Below, in pieces: positions 17,447 to 26,990 of a stretch of DNA of 46,750 nt. The stretch is from contig QIAU01000171.1 in NCBI GenBank assembly GCA_003225055.1, positions 1-46,750 on the forward strand, written 5' to 3'. A program made the position numbers and the translations under genes. This DNA comes from Acidobacteriota bacterium. GTDB taxonomy: Bacteria; Acidobacteriota; Terriglobia; Terriglobales; Acidobacteriaceae. Numbering within the stretch: the first letter of the stretch is position 1; each line of letters opens with the position of its first letter. The notes below the pieces were generated by a model, which saw only the letters and a program-made list of their open reading frames with translations, was not told the DNA's origin and made no database searches.

Positions 17447-18301
17447 ATGCAAAAGCGCCTGCATCTCGCCCTGATGGTCACGCCCGTAATCGCGACCTTC
17501 CTTTCGATCACCACACTACCAGTGCAGGCAGCTGAAGGTTCCGACAACGCGGGGGCGCTCACGGCTACAACCGACGAGTATGGACGGCGGGTATGGGTCA
17601 ACGAATCCGCACCGAAACCCAGGCCGGTCCGTCAGAGCCAGACTTGGACGCCATCCGGTCGCCCGCTGGTGTACTGGAGTTCGCGGGAGCATCGCTTCAA
17701 ACCTGTGCCTCACACCAGTATGCGGGCAGCGCGCTCGGCAGCGGCCGAGGTGAACCAAATACTGCAGAATTCGGGGAGCACGCCGAGCCCGTCGGCCAGT
17801 TTCCCTTTCAGCCGGAGCCGGTACACGCAGGAGCAGGTGGATGCCGCGATTGAGCAGGCGGCGACACGGCATAACCTGGATCCCAACCTCGTGCGTGCGG
17901 TTATCAAGGTTGAATCCGACTTCAATCCCAACGCAGTCTCCCGCAAAGGCGCCATGGGATTGATGCAGCTGATGCCGAACACGGCGCGGCAGTTGAATGT
18001 CACCAACCCCTTTGATCCCGAGCAGAACGTGGACGCCGGTGTACGCCATCTGAAACGCTTGCTGGAGAACTACGGTGGCGACGTGAAATTGACCCTGGCG
18101 GCTTACAACGCGGGAGCAGGCGCTGTGGCACGCAGCGCGGGCATTCCGCGCTTCACCGAGACTCGCAAGTACGTCAAGCGGATCACGGACCTTTATTACA
18201 ACGGCTCTTCCGAGGTCCGGGTTCTCGGGAACCCCTCACGCGAACCCGTGCTGGTTCAACGAGATGAGCGGGGCGTGCTGCGCATCAGCAACACTGATTG
18301 A
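17447..18301 (+). CDS. Secreted lytic transglycosylase (SLT domain)
   Basis: Such enzymes cleave the MurNAc-GlcNAc bond of peptidoglycan in the periplasm. Numbered from the ATG at 17447, residues 1-28 form a signal peptide (LALMVTPVIATFLSITTLPVQAAE). A linker with basic, Pro/Ser-rich segments follows. The goose-lysozyme-like SLT domain covers about 126-265. The catalytic Glu is E156 in AVIKVESDFNPNAVS, then GAMGLMQLMPNTA and TLAAYNAGAGAV. The segment around residue 45 (DEYGRRVWVNE) resembles DUF4124-like short repeats seen in related proteins. A GTG 18 bases upstream is an alternative start. It lies upstream of and parallel to an amidase gene, so the two likely cooperate in wall turnover. Confidence 0.92.
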   Translation: MQKRLHLALMVTPVIATFLSITTLPVQAAEGSDNAGALTATTDEYGRRVWVNESAPKPRPVRQSQTWTPSGRPLVYWSSREHRFKPVPHTSMRAARSAAAEVNQILQNSGSTPSPSASFPFSRSRYTQEQVDAAIEQAATRHNLDPNLVRAVIKVESDFNPNAVSRKGAMGLMQLMPNTARQLNVTNPFDPEQNVDAGVRHLKRLLENYGGDVKLTLAAYNAGAGAVARSAGIPRFTETRKYVKRITDLYYNGSSEVRVLGNPSREPVLVQRDERGVLRISNTD

Positions 18302-18316
18302 GTAGAACGCATCTTT

Positions 18317-18354
18317 AGAGTGGTAGTTTTCCAGGAGAGTGGTAGTTTTCCAGG
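18317..18354 (+). repeat. Perfect 19-bp tandem duplication
   Basis: AGAGTGGTAGTTTTCCAGG occurs twice back-to-back (18317-18335 and 18336-18354) in the gap between the transglycosylase and amidase genes. It may be a replication slippage product or a paired regulator site. Confidence 0.9.
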
Positions 18355-18388
18355 TTTCTAAGATAAACGCGATATGGGCTAGAAGAAA

Positions 18389-20428
18389 TTGAAGAACCCA
18401 GTTGGTAGCTATCGCGCGGTACGTTGGGGTGCGCTTATCCTACTGCTGCTCCCCTCGCTGTCTGCCTTTGCGCGCCACAGGGAAGCCTGGGCCCGGGAGC
18501 GGTTTGCGGCGGCCGAGGGCATGCGGGAAACGCTCAATGGCAAGCCTGCCGGAGAGCGCACGCGGCATGATTTCCAGCGTGTCTTGAACGCTTACCGGAG
18601 CGTCTATTACGGCTCTCCTAGCTCGACCAAAGCCGATGCCAGCGCAGCTTCTGTGGCCGAACTGCTGGTCGAAATGGGACGGCAGTTCGACGACGAGAAA
18701 CTCCTGCGCTCGGCCATCAAGCAGTATGAATTTCTCCGCCGCGAATATCCTCGGAGCAGGTATCGCTTTGACGCATTGCTCACCATCGGGCAAATCTACA
18801 AAGACGATCTTGACGACCCGGACCAGGCGCGCCGCACCTTTGAAGAGTTCCTAAAGCGCTATCCGCGGCACCGCCTGGCCGATGATGCCCTAACGGATAT
18901 AGCCGAGCTGGCTCGGAAAGCGGCGGCGGGAAAAGAGGCTGCGAGCAAGCGTGCGAAATCCGCCGCGACCGACGATCCCGAAACGGCCGCTAATCCCGCG
19001 AGCGCTGAAAAGGGCGGCAGACTCGGCCACGTCACTGGGCTTCGTTACTGGTCCACGCCCGACTGCACGCGCGTGGCTATCGACCTTGAGCAGAGGGTTA
19101 AGTTCGACTCGCAACGTCTGAATCGCCCACAACGAATTTTCTTCGACCTCGCCGACACGAGACTGGCGGGGACGCTGGTGGGCAAGAGCTTCGATGTAGA
19201 CGACGGATTGCTGAAGAAAATCCGTGTGGCGCAGTTCAAGCCCGATAAGACTCGCGTTGTGTTGGAAGTGGATGACGTCTCCGAATACACCGCGTTCCTC
19301 CAGCCTAACCCCACCCGCCTGATTATCGAGATTCGTAACCAAAAATCGGCCAAGACTCTGGCCAACAAAGAACGGGTGAAGATCGCTGACGATCAGCCCG
19401 AATCTGGGTCCGAAGTTGATTCGGGCGCGGCGGAGCTGTCTCCTGCTGCAGAAAAGAATTCAGATTCGCAACCGGCAGGCCGGAGGCACGGTAAACGCAA
19501 AGCCGTTGACGGCAACAATGATGAAGTGGCCACGCTGGACCTGCTCGACCTTCCGGTCGAATCAAAGACGCCCGCCGAAACGGTCAGCCCACTCGATTCC
19601 AGGGCTACTCGCGTAAGGGGCGAATCTCGGAAGAAGCCAACTTCGGCAGAGTTGGCACGTGAAGCTCAGCCAACAGCGGCCGGCGACCGCTCACTCATTC
19701 GCGCCTTGGGCCTGAAGATTGGCAGGATCGTTATTGACCCCGGCCACGGTGGGCATGATACGGGCACGATCGGCCCGAATAGGCTCGAAGAGAAGAATCT
19801 GGTCCTCGATGTGGGCAAGCGATTGGGCAAACTCCTCCAGGCCCGGATGGGAGCGGAGGTAGTTTTCACGCGGGAGGACGATACATTCATCCCGCTGGAG
19901 ACGCGCACCGCCATCGCCAACCAAGAACAGGCCGACTTGTTCGTTTCGATTCATGCCAACTCCAGTTCCGATCCGAAGGCCCGCGGCGTTGAGACCTATT
20001 ACCTGAATTTCACAACCAATGCCGATGCTCTGGAAGTGGCGGCGCGCGAGAACGCGGCTTCCGACAAGTCGATCCATGAATTGCAGGATCTGGTAAAGAA
20101 GATTGCGCTGAAAGAGAAGATCGAAGAATCACGGGAATTTGCCGGCGACGTGCAGCGCTCGCTGCACAGCGGCTTGGCCATAAAAAGCCCGGCAATTCGC
20201 GACCGCGGGGTCAAAAAAGCGCCATTTATCGTGCTGATCGGCGCCAATATGCCCTCCATCCTGGCCGAGATTTCCTTTGTCAGCAACCCTAGCGACGCAC
20301 GCAAGTTAAGAACTGCCGAATACCGCCAGCGGATTGCCGAGTCGCTCTACAAGGGCATCTCGCACTATGTGAGTGGCTTAAGTGGAGTGAAGGTGGCCAG
20401 CCGCATGGGCAAAAGCGAAGGGCAGTAG
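18389..20428 (+). CDS. N-acetylmuramoyl-L-alanine amidase with TPR and AMIN domains
   Basis: The enzyme cuts the amide bond between MurNAc and the stem peptide in the periplasm, as AmiC-type amidases do at cell separation. A signal peptide comes first (GALILLLLPSLSAFARH). TPR-like helices lie at about 95-175 (SAIKQYEFLRREYPRSRYR, ARRTFEEFLKRYPRHRLA). An AMIN domain at about 213-320 likely targets it to the wall or septum. A disordered charged linker precedes the amidase_3 domain at about 445-665. Zinc ligands are in VIDPGHGGHD, EEKN and SIHANSS, and the catalytic Glu is in ILAEISFVSNP. The start is a TTG at 18389. The combination of TPR with AMIN is longer than the simple AmiC layout. Confidence 0.92.
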   Translation: MKNPVGSYRAVRWGALILLLLPSLSAFARHREAWARERFAAAEGMRETLNGKPAGERTRHDFQRVLNAYRSVYYGSPSSTKADASAASVAELLVEMGRQFDDEKLLRSAIKQYEFLRREYPRSRYRFDALLTIGQIYKDDLDDPDQARRTFEEFLKRYPRHRLADDALTDIAELARKAAAGKEAASKRAKSAATDDPETAANPASAEKGGRLGHVTGLRYWSTPDCTRVAIDLEQRVKFDSQRLNRPQRIFFDLADTRLAGTLVGKSFDVDDGLLKKIRVAQFKPDKTRVVLEVDDVSEYTAFLQPNPTRLIIEIRNQKSAKTLANKERVKIADDQPESGSEVDSGAAELSPAAEKNSDSQPAGRRHGKRKAVDGNNDEVATLDLLDLPVESKTPAETVSPLDSRATRVRGESRKKPTSAELAREAQPTAAGDRSLIRALGLKIGRIVIDPGHGGHDTGTIGPNRLEEKNLVLDVGKRLGKLLQARMGAEVVFTREDDTFIPLETRTAIANQEQADLFVSIHANSSSDPKARGVETYYLNFTTNADALEVAARENAASDKSIHELQDLVKKIALKEKIEESREFAGDVQRSLHSGLAIKSPAIRDRGVKKAPFIVLIGANMPSILAEISFVSNPSDARKLRTAEYRQRIAESLYKGISHYVSGLSGVKVASRMGKSEGQ

Positions 20429-20507
20429 GTCCTGATTTGTGGCCTCTCTGGAAACTTTCTTGCCGACTCTGTAGTCTAATTAAAAAACACGGCATGCTTG
20501 GGTCCTG

Positions 20508-21656
20508 ATGGAATCGCCAGCAATCTCGATCATGCTCCTGCTTGTGGCTGCTGTCGGCGTGTCCGCAGCGGCGGAACGGCCGGCCGTCCTGCCCAGAGAT
20601 TTTGCCGGCTGGCACATGCAAGGGACAGCCAGGGCCAGCCGTGATGCCGGCGTCGCCGATCCTGCCTACGCTTCCTTGCTGAAGGAGTACGGGTTCACAG
20701 ACCTGGAAACGGCTAATTACAGGCGCGACGACGGCCGCACCCTTGCCATCAAAGCAGCGCGTTTCGAGAATACGAGCGGGGCGGTCGGCGCCTACACCTT
20801 TTATCGGCAAGCTGAAATGCAGAAGGAGCAGATCGGCGATTGGGGATCGTCCTTCAATCAACGTATTCTCTTCTTTCGCGGAAACGTCCTCATCGATGCA
20901 GTGTTCGACCGAGTCACGGCGATGTCTGCGGCCGAACTGCGGCAGCTAGCCGGGTTTCTGCCCCGACCGACCGGCAGCACGGCGAATATGCCGCCGATCC
21001 TGGCTTACATGCCGAGCGCAGGGCGTATCAAGAACACGGAGAAGTATGTGATGGGGCCGCTGGCTCTCTCGCAGGTGTCCTCTCCGCTTCCCGTGCCCTT
21101 GGTGGATTTCGCGGCGGGCGCGGAAGTGGTGCTGGCGAAATACTACAGTGCGGGCGGGGACGCCATTCTGATGGTGATCAACTACCCGACGCCGCAGATC
21201 GCCGCGGAACACATGCGCCGCATCGACGCCACAGAGGGAAACACGCAGCAATCACCGGGAGTGGCTTCGATCGTGGATGTGGGACCGTTCTTCGATAAAA
21301 GGAGCGGGCCCCTACTCGTCATCGCCTCGGGGCCGATCTCACAAACCGAAGCAAGATCGCTGCTGGGTTCGGTAAATTATGATGCGGACGTCACCTGGAA
21401 CGAGAACACGTTCTCCGACAAGAAGAACAATCTCGCCAACCTGCTGGTGAACATCATCATCCTATGCGCCATCCTGATTGGGCTCGCGCTGGTGGCAGGA
21501 GTAGCGTTTGGTGGCCTGCGCATTGCTATGAAGCGTCTGCTCCCGGACCGCATTTTCGATCGACCGGAAGAGATGGAATTCATCTCTCTGCATCTGGAAG
21601 AAGGCCCACCGCGGCCCTCCGATTCCAAGCTAAGTTCCTCAATTAAAGCCGGTTAG
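20508..21656 (+). CDS. Exported DUF6599-like protein with a C-terminal membrane anchor
   Basis: A 382-residue conserved hypothetical protein. A signal peptide (ISIMLLLVAAVGVSAAAE) is followed by two similar alpha/beta halves, which contain GAVGAYTFYRQAEM and VLAKYYSAGGDAILMVINYPTPQ. A single transmembrane helix lies at about residues 320-345 (LVNIIILCAILIGLALVAGV), then a short basic and Pro-rich cytoplasmic tail. I recall this family from acidobacterial genomes; no function is known. It lies 79 bases after the amidase in the same direction and may be cotranscribed. Confidence 0.75.
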   Translation: MESPAISIMLLLVAAVGVSAAAERPAVLPRDFAGWHMQGTARASRDAGVADPAYASLLKEYGFTDLETANYRRDDGRTLAIKAARFENTSGAVGAYTFYRQAEMQKEQIGDWGSSFNQRILFFRGNVLIDAVFDRVTAMSAAELRQLAGFLPRPTGSTANMPPILAYMPSAGRIKNTEKYVMGPLALSQVSSPLPVPLVDFAAGAEVVLAKYYSAGGDAILMVINYPTPQIAAEHMRRIDATEGNTQQSPGVASIVDVGPFFDKRSGPLLVIASGPISQTEARSLLGSVNYDADVTWNENTFSDKKNNLANLLVNIIILCAILIGLALVAGVAFGGLRIAMKRLLPDRIFDRPEEMEFISLHLEEGPPRPSDSKLSSSIKAG

Positions 21657-21759
21657 TTGACCGAAAAGCCGGTTTTCTGGAAAATAGAGCATTTCCCGGG
21701 ACATGTTGACGCCTTTCCTAAATCATTGAAAACAAATCTATTTATTTCCTAGAAATTTG

Positions 21760-21789
21760 TTGACACGCGGGTTTTTCGGCTCATAAGAT
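21760..21789 (+). promoter_or_regulatory. Sigma-70-type promoter
   Basis: A consensus -35 TTGACA (21760-21765), 18-nt spacer and TAAGAT (21784-21789). It points toward the zinc-ribbon membrane protein at 21986, with a leader of about 190 bases. Confidence 0.75.
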
Positions 21790-21844
21790 TTCGCCAGAAA
21801 GTTTTGACGGATTTTGCCTCCGTTGGAACTATTCTCCCTTGAAG

Positions 21845-21876
21845 AAAAGGCTGCCTGCGTTGTCGGGTGGCCTTTT
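21845..21876 (+). terminator. Possible attenuator or weak terminator in the leader
   Basis: AAAAGGC pairs with GCCTTTT around a partly paired loop and the stem ends in four T residues. It lies between the promoter at 21760 and the gene at 21986, so it could regulate read-through. This is inference from position only. Confidence 0.35.
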
Positions 21877-21985
21877 CGTTTGCGCAGGTTCGCATTCCCG
21901 GTTCTCAGTTCTCAGTGAAGGAACTCATAACAACTATGCTGCGTATTATGAGAGAGGACTTTCGTATGTTCACTAGGGAGGGCTC

Positions 21986-22486
21986 ATGTTCTGCGATCAG
22001 TGCGGTGCGCCTCTGCAACCCGGTCAGCAGCGCTGTGCGCGTTGCGGTAAAGAAGTGATTGGACGGATCGAGGCGGTTTATGTTCAGAAGAACCGGGTGC
22101 AGGAACACGTGCGACTGCTTGCGATTCTCTGGATGGCGTACTCGGCATTAAACGTCGTCGGTGGGATCATCCTGGTCGTGATTTCCAACACTCTGTTCGG
22201 CCGCTTCAGCCAAGCCGGACCACCTCCCGAAGTCACAAGCTGGCTGCGCCCGTTCCTTACCGTCATCGGATGCTTGGTTCTGGCTAAAGCCGCCGGTGGC
22301 CTTATTGCCGGTTGGGGCTTGCTGCAACGCGAACCTTGGGGAAGAATTCTGACGCTCGTCGTAGGATTCATCTCGCTGTTCAACATTCCTATTGGGACCG
22401 CGCTGGGCGTTTACACCCTTTGGGTGCTGCTGCCGGCGCGATCCGACGAGGAGTATCGCGCCTTTTCGCAGGCACAAGCGGCGTAG
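21986..22486 (+). CDS. Zinc-ribbon membrane protein
   Basis: A 166-residue protein opens with MFCDQCGAPLQPGQQRCARCGKEV in outline: two CxxC knuckles forming a zinc ribbon. Three to four hydrophobic helices follow (IILVVISNTLF, FLTVIGCLVLAKAAGGLIAGW, ILTLVVGFISLFNIPIG, ALGVYTLWVLLP). The ribbon would face the cytoplasm. Proteins of this plan are common in acidobacteria and are of unknown role. The AGGGAGG ahead of the ATG supports the start. Confidence 0.8.
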   Translation: MFCDQCGAPLQPGQQRCARCGKEVIGRIEAVYVQKNRVQEHVRLLAILWMAYSALNVVGGIILVVISNTLFGRFSQAGPPPEVTSWLRPFLTVIGCLVLAKAAGGLIAGWGLLQREPWGRILTLVVGFISLFNIPIGTALGVYTLWVLLPARSDEEYRAFSQAQAA

Positions 22487-22586
22487 CAGGCGCCGCGCAC
22501 ACCGGTGTTTAGCCACGCAAGCGACGCAAGAGGCTTAATTGCAGGAATCGTGCCGCGCTCTGAGAATTTTTGGAGGCTACTCATAG

Positions 22587-22799
22587 CTACTTTCGTCTCT
22601 TATTTTCCTGTACTGCTCTATTAGACGCTTGCGCCATGTGGTCCGCCCACGATTCCCCTAAGAATTCGACCCATTCGCTAACAGCACGTTGCAGAATATA
22701 GGCAACACTACGTCCGGTTAACTTGGAATACGATTTCAGACCTTGGTACGTGATTGGGTCAACTTTCACAGGAACCCGCTTACTCTTTACTTTTGCCAT
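22587..22799 (-). CDS. Small ribbon-helix-helix-like DNA-binding protein
   Basis: The 70-residue product begins MAKVKSKRVPVKVDPITYQG and continues LKSYSKLTGRSVAYILQRA. A basic beta-strand followed by two helices suggests a ribbon-helix-helix (CopG/Arc-like) repressor or orphan antitoxin. The start at 22799 is chosen over the in-frame upstream codon at 22853 because the beta-strand motif begins there. No toxin gene is adjacent. Fold assignment is by pattern only. Confidence 0.6.
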   Translation of the reverse strand: MAKVKSKRVPVKVDPITYQGLKSYSKLTGRSVAYILQRAVSEWVEFLGESWADHMAQASNRAVQENKRRK

Positions 22800-22853
22800 T
22801 TTCCGCCCAAAAACCCCGATGGGCCGCGCGTGAGACTCCCTTCCGAGAAACAC

Positions 22854-24144
22854 AGCCCATGAGGTTCTTCATTTTATGGGTTCTGAGAGGTTAGCAGATA
22901 TCGGAGACTGTGTATTGGAACAGAAGTACATCGCGTTCGACCAGCGAAGTGCCTATGAAAGCGCTCGAGCGAAGGAGCCATTTTTTCGTGGGTTCTCTCC
23001 TGTGGGGAGTGTGGGGGCCAGCGATTCTCGGAACTCCCCGCATTCGCGCCGATCGCAGCGCCCGGTCTGGCTATTTTCGTCGCGGCATATATGACGTTTT
23101 CTTCCCTTCACACCGCGAGGGGCTTCGGCATCGAACTCGCCTCGGCCCGCTGCGAATATGATGGTGACGACCGCTCATCGTTTTGCACATTGTTTTGCAC
23201 ATTGCCGAGGCAGGCAAACTCTTTCTTAATACTGAGCAGGCAGACTGGAAGAGTGTGGCAGGTCGTTTATCAGAGATTTACAGCATGCGAGTGCACCGAA
23301 CGCTTTATCTCTTTGCTGACGACGGGGTTTCCCCTTTCAGACCGTAGCTGATGCGATCGACATCGTAAAAACACCCCGGTGGCGGTCATATCGAGCTCGC
23401 TAAACATCACGGTACGGTTGATAACTCCAACAGCGATGAACGCTCGTTGCCCTGAACCCGTCGTGACTGGTTGATAAATCGCGATTGAACTCGACCGGGT
23501 CGTGAGACGCCTGATTTCGTCGGTTGACGCGGAAACAGCTACAATCTTTCCGCGTCTTGGCTGTTTCCGCAGATACGCAGCAAATCCGAGCTACGTGCAA
23601 TGACTCGGGAGTTCTCCAGCAGTCGCTGGATGGCTCCTTGTCCTCTGCCTTCTTCTCACGTTCGTGTACCCCGCGGAAAGCTTGTTTGCAATTTTCTGGA
23701 AGGCCATCCCGAAGCTCATCGGTGCTCACAACCCGACGCGCTTACTGCTACTCGGGGTCTACTCTGGTGTTTTCGCTACCGTCGCCATTTTCAGCTTCTG
23801 CCTCCGATGCTATCTCTGTCGCGGACGCTGACATCTCGGCGGTCAACTCAACGGTGAGATACGCGCCGGCTCCAAAACGTGATTGGGTGCGCCAGTGGCG
23901 TTTGGGTGATCAACGTTAAATTTGTCCTGGGCATCCAGCACTCGCAAAACCTGCTCTTGCGGATGACGCTCGAACCCAGGGGGAGAATGCGAAACGCAGG
24001 CTGCGCGGAACTCGTGTCTGCGCCCGACCTGGAACTCCCGCAAAAGCGCAAACGTATCGCTGATCGCATCCGACGTTGGTTGGAAACGACCGATGGTGAC
24101 GATTACTTGGACCTGAGTGCCTGATCGTCCGATCGCTGCAGTCA
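22854..24144. other. Accessory region without recognisable genes
   Basis: About 1.3 kb with many short overlapping frames on both strands but none with a known motif or good ribosome-binding site. A 12-bp tandem repeat TTTTGCACATTG lies at 23181-23204. The sequence looks eroded. Confidence 0.5.
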
Positions 24145-24513
24145 TCAAGCCTCAGGTCGGACGCGTGGAACCTCTTCATGCAGCGAATCGAACGCGACCG
24201 CGATGCCGATTGCTGACGTTGGCGTGGCTCGTTCCACGCGCACAACGTGGCCTGCGAGGTGAAGCCGAATCCTGTTATTCCCTTTCAAATACTCCACCAC
24301 GAACTCAATGTATTGGCCACCGTTCAAGCAGAAGTCGGAATAGAAGAAAATACCTCGTGGAGAGATGTCCCGCACGAAAGCGACGTGCTCCTGAGAGCGG
24401 GCCAAACCTACCGTGATCCAGGCTGGCAGGCGGATGAAGGCTCGTGCAGCGCTGCGGTGGGCTGTGAACAAGCTGTGCTCGCCTGGGACGCTCTGATTCG
24501 TGTATTCGGGCAT
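24145..24513 (-). CDS. PilZ-domain protein
   Basis: A 122-residue protein with RAFIRLPAWITVGLA, an RDISPRGIFFYSD segment and GHVVRVERATPTSAIGIAVAF. This is the PilZ pattern (an Arg-rich N-terminal switch, DxSxxG and a beta-barrel). PilZ domains bind cyclic di-GMP. The usual RxxxR is only partly kept (RAFIRLP). AAGGGGGAG lies just before the ATG at 24513. It may link c-di-GMP to an unknown output; no partner is adjacent. It is the only recognisable gene in this otherwise eroded stretch. Confidence 0.8.
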   Translation of the reverse strand: MPEYTNQSVPGEHSLFTAHRSAARAFIRLPAWITVGLARSQEHVAFVRDISPRGIFFYSDFCLNGGQYIEFVVEYLKGNNRIRLHLAGHVVRVERATPTSAIGIAVAFDSLHEEVPRVRPEA

Positions 24514-26259
24514 GTCTCCCCCTTCGTCTGGGGGAGGGCAGGAGACGAGGAGAGAGAACGGTGCAAGAGCATTGCCCTTCGCCGAAGTGTCCCGTCTTCA
24601 GCAACATGCGACGGCTGGCTGGTTTTGCTCTGCGTAGCTTCTTCATGGTGCTGCGTTGTTTTTCCCTGATTACCTTCCGGCACAAACGTAACCAGTCACG
24701 TAACGTTAGCTCCGCACAATCGGGGGGAGCAGAAGTGCATGCGGCGGAGGAGGCGAAGCATTCTTACGCGAAACTCCCAGCGCCGGTGGAGAGGAGGACG
24801 ATGGACGATGAGCGTTTCTGGAACTCAAGCAATTTCGCCTTTACGTCCTTTATATCTCAGTAACGACACGTGAGAGCCATTGTCCAGCCGTTAGCCTTGT
24901 CTCAGACTGATCCGCGACTGGGGAACGGGCAGCATGCGATCGAGCAATCGAAGGAAGATAGCTGACGACCGCGAAGACAGATATTTCTGGTTGCTTGCAA
25001 GCCTATGCCTTATCCTGTTCGCTGGTCTCTTATTGAAGCAGTAAATAGAATCGGAAGCAAGGATGGTCGGTTCGTCTGGACGAGAGACTGTTCATGGCTC
25101 CGGCAATACCAAAGTGGGACTAGAAGCTGTTGCGCAGGAAATCGAGGCGTGGGAGCCGAACCTCTCCGATTCGCCGGTCCGACACGCTGATCAGCCACCA
25201 ACATTCTGCCACGATAGGCTCTGCCAAGTGCACAGAGCTGTTAGGTAGGTGCATTACACTTTCGCGCGATCCGATTTTCGCAAGTTGGAAAGAGTCTATA
25301 TATATATGACATCCGAGTGCAAAGGCGGTGGCATGTTCGTAGGCAAGTGGAGCGTCAGCGTGCGCAACACTACCTCATGCCCGGTCTGCCGCTTGCCCCA
25401 ACCAGTAAAACCATATGGAGGGCGATACAAGATAGCTGACCACCGGGAACCCGAAGGTGGCAAAGGCGCACCACCAACTGGGGAAAGGTAATCCTTCCTC
25501 TTGTGTTTTCCTGTTCCCCACCCGCGCGGACCTTGATCCACTCCGGGGAAAAATGGGATTCACCCCCGGGACACCTATTTTTTTAACCCGATCCGCGAAA
25601 ACCTGCCCACAAAAACTAAAGGGACGACAACAGGGCTCGATTACTCTAGTGTGGTCGGGCCTTACAGCTGGGCAATGACGCGACTGCTCCAACTTGTCTC
25701 TCGCCATAATTCTGTCCGGCTCTGAAATCGACAGTTTTGCAAGACTTCCTCAACTTGGGATTGCGCTATGACTTGGCTGGGAAACATACCTGCAAGTGGG
25801 CAGAAGCCTCCCGCTGCCAGCTGCTGATCTTTCTTAGCGTGGCTCTTGCCCTTCAGGACCCAATCCTCCGTGGGTGTGCAGCTTGGGGTGAAGACATCGG
25901 GCCTCTTCGCTTGGGAGTGACCCGCACTATACACCTTCCGATGCGACGTTTGCACGGAGTATCTAACTCAAATGGAAACCAGACGTGCCCGGCTCTCAGC
26001 AAGTCCGCTAAATCGAGGGACCGCCTCGGCTCCGCTACCCTTGCAGGGCTGCGCCCAGGTCCGTCGCCTTATTTACCGAAAAAAAGTTACACCTGCACTG
26101 GGCGACAACATCTGACGGCGCGTACGGCACAAGAGTAACTACGCCTTGGTGATTTGCGCTTTCTGACAAAGGCAAGCGAGACTGGATGTTGATTCAGTTC
26201 CCTTTCCCTTAGAACGCGATTCTCGTTCGGCATCCCCCAGTTTTGGCCTTGGAGTCATT
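24514..26259. other. Long region without recognisable genes
   Basis: More than 1.7 kb with no conserved coding region apart from a possible small zinc-ribbon frame at 25306-25491. The minus-strand frame at 25375-25707 contains a hydrophobic stretch (WWCAFATFGFPVVSYLVS) but no recognised family. A run TCTATATATATATGAC lies at 25294-25309. Confidence 0.5.
25306..25491 (+). CDS. Possible small zinc-ribbon-like protein
   Basis: A 61-residue frame contains TSCPVCRLPQPVKPYGGRYK followed by IADHREP. It resembles a Cys4 or Cys2His zinc knuckle, but only one CxxC and a His are visible. The start is placed at ATG 25306, right after an AT-rich run; there is no good ribosome-binding site. It could be a fragment of a longer, decayed gene. 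Confidence 0.3.
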   Translation: MTSECKGGGMFVGKWSVSVRNTTSCPVCRLPQPVKPYGGRYKIADHREPEGGKGAPPTGER

Positions 26260-26709
26260 ATGGAGAATACAACTGCGCCGACTACTCAGCGTCAAGGATC
26301 AAGTCTAGCAACATGGTTCCCGACTTTTGTGATCCTGATTTTTGCGACTATCTTTTATTCTTCGAGTGCGGTCGGCCAGAGCATCACCGTGGCGGCTGTG
26401 GGGCCGACACGCCTGGACTTCGGCCCACAAGTTTCGGCTACAACAAGCCGAAGTCGCGTGATCATACTTGCCAATGCCGGATTGGATCCTATGCCGGTCT
26501 CACAGATCTCCGTCACGGGCGACTTTGCAGCTACGGACGAGTGCCCCAGGCTGCTTCCGGCTGGAGAAGAATGCAGGATATGGGTGTCGTTTAAGCCTGC
26601 AGCGGAGGGAGTTCGTGCGGGTAGGCTGATCATCACTGACGAGGCTGGCACTCAGAGAGTTGTCTTGTTCGGAACGGGAATGCCTGTGCTTAAAGCATCC
26701 CAAAAGTAG
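26260..26709 (+). CDS. Exported choice-of-anchor D / ASH-like Ig-fold protein
   Basis: A 149-residue product. The N-terminal hydrophobic stretch (FPTFVILIFATIFYSSSAVG) acts as signal peptide or anchor after about 20 polar residues. A single beta-sandwich domain follows (LDFGPQVSATTSRSRVIILA, then AAEGVRAGRLIITDEAG), of the choice-of-anchor D/HYDIN-like type. Two cysteines (DECPRLLPAGEECRI) may form a disulfide, as these repeats often have. Relatives are usually large multi-domain surface proteins, so this single-domain form is small. GGAG before the ATG supports the start. It lies upstream of an S8 protease that is also exported. Confidence 0.8.
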   Translation: MENTTAPTTQRQGSSLATWFPTFVILIFATIFYSSSAVGQSITVAAVGPTRLDFGPQVSATTSRSRVIILANAGLDPMPVSQISVTGDFAATDECPRLLPAGEECRIWVSFKPAAEGVRAGRLIITDEAGTQRVVLFGTGMPVLKASQK

Positions 26710-26886
26710 ATTCTCATTCTCCGTTTACGCGGATCCTGTATTCGTCAACGCGATTTCAACCGCGGTTGACCCGACTCCTTCCTCTGAACTTTACCTTCCA
26801 GCCCCAGTTCGTGCGGAGCCCGGCGCAAAACCATCCTTTCTCACGGGGATGCAGTTCCGGACCATGGCGGTCAGTGTGTCAGCAAC

Positions 26887-26899
26887 GGACAAAATGTCC
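26887..26899. promoter_or_regulatory. Operator-like palindrome 1 upstream of the S8 protease
   Basis: GGACAAAATGTCC is an inverted repeat GGACA-N3-TGTCC. A second copy lies 90 bases downstream. Both are followed by CTT. Assignment as a protein-binding site is inference. Confidence 0.5.
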
Positions 26900-26975
26900 C
26901 TTATGCAGGGCACCCCGTAAGTTGCTGCATTTGCGATCTTCTCCGGGTGTGCTGAGACCCGAGACAGTGTGGGAT

Positions 26976-26990
26976 GGGACAAAGTGTCCC
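26976..26990. promoter_or_regulatory. Operator-like palindrome 2 upstream of the S8 protease
   Basis: GGGACAAAGTGTCCC is a perfect 6-bp-arm inverted repeat with a 3-nt centre. It matches palindrome 1 in its GGACA/TGTCC core. Centre-to-centre distance to palindrome 1 is 90 bases. Confidence 0.5.

Larger units (their letters stand above)
21657..21985. other. AT-richer intergenic region with promoter and attenuator-like hairpin
   Basis: The 329-base stretch is visibly AT-richer than its flanks, contains a good promoter (21760-21789) and a hairpin followed by TTTT (21845-21876). No coding frame is convincing. Confidence 0.6.
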
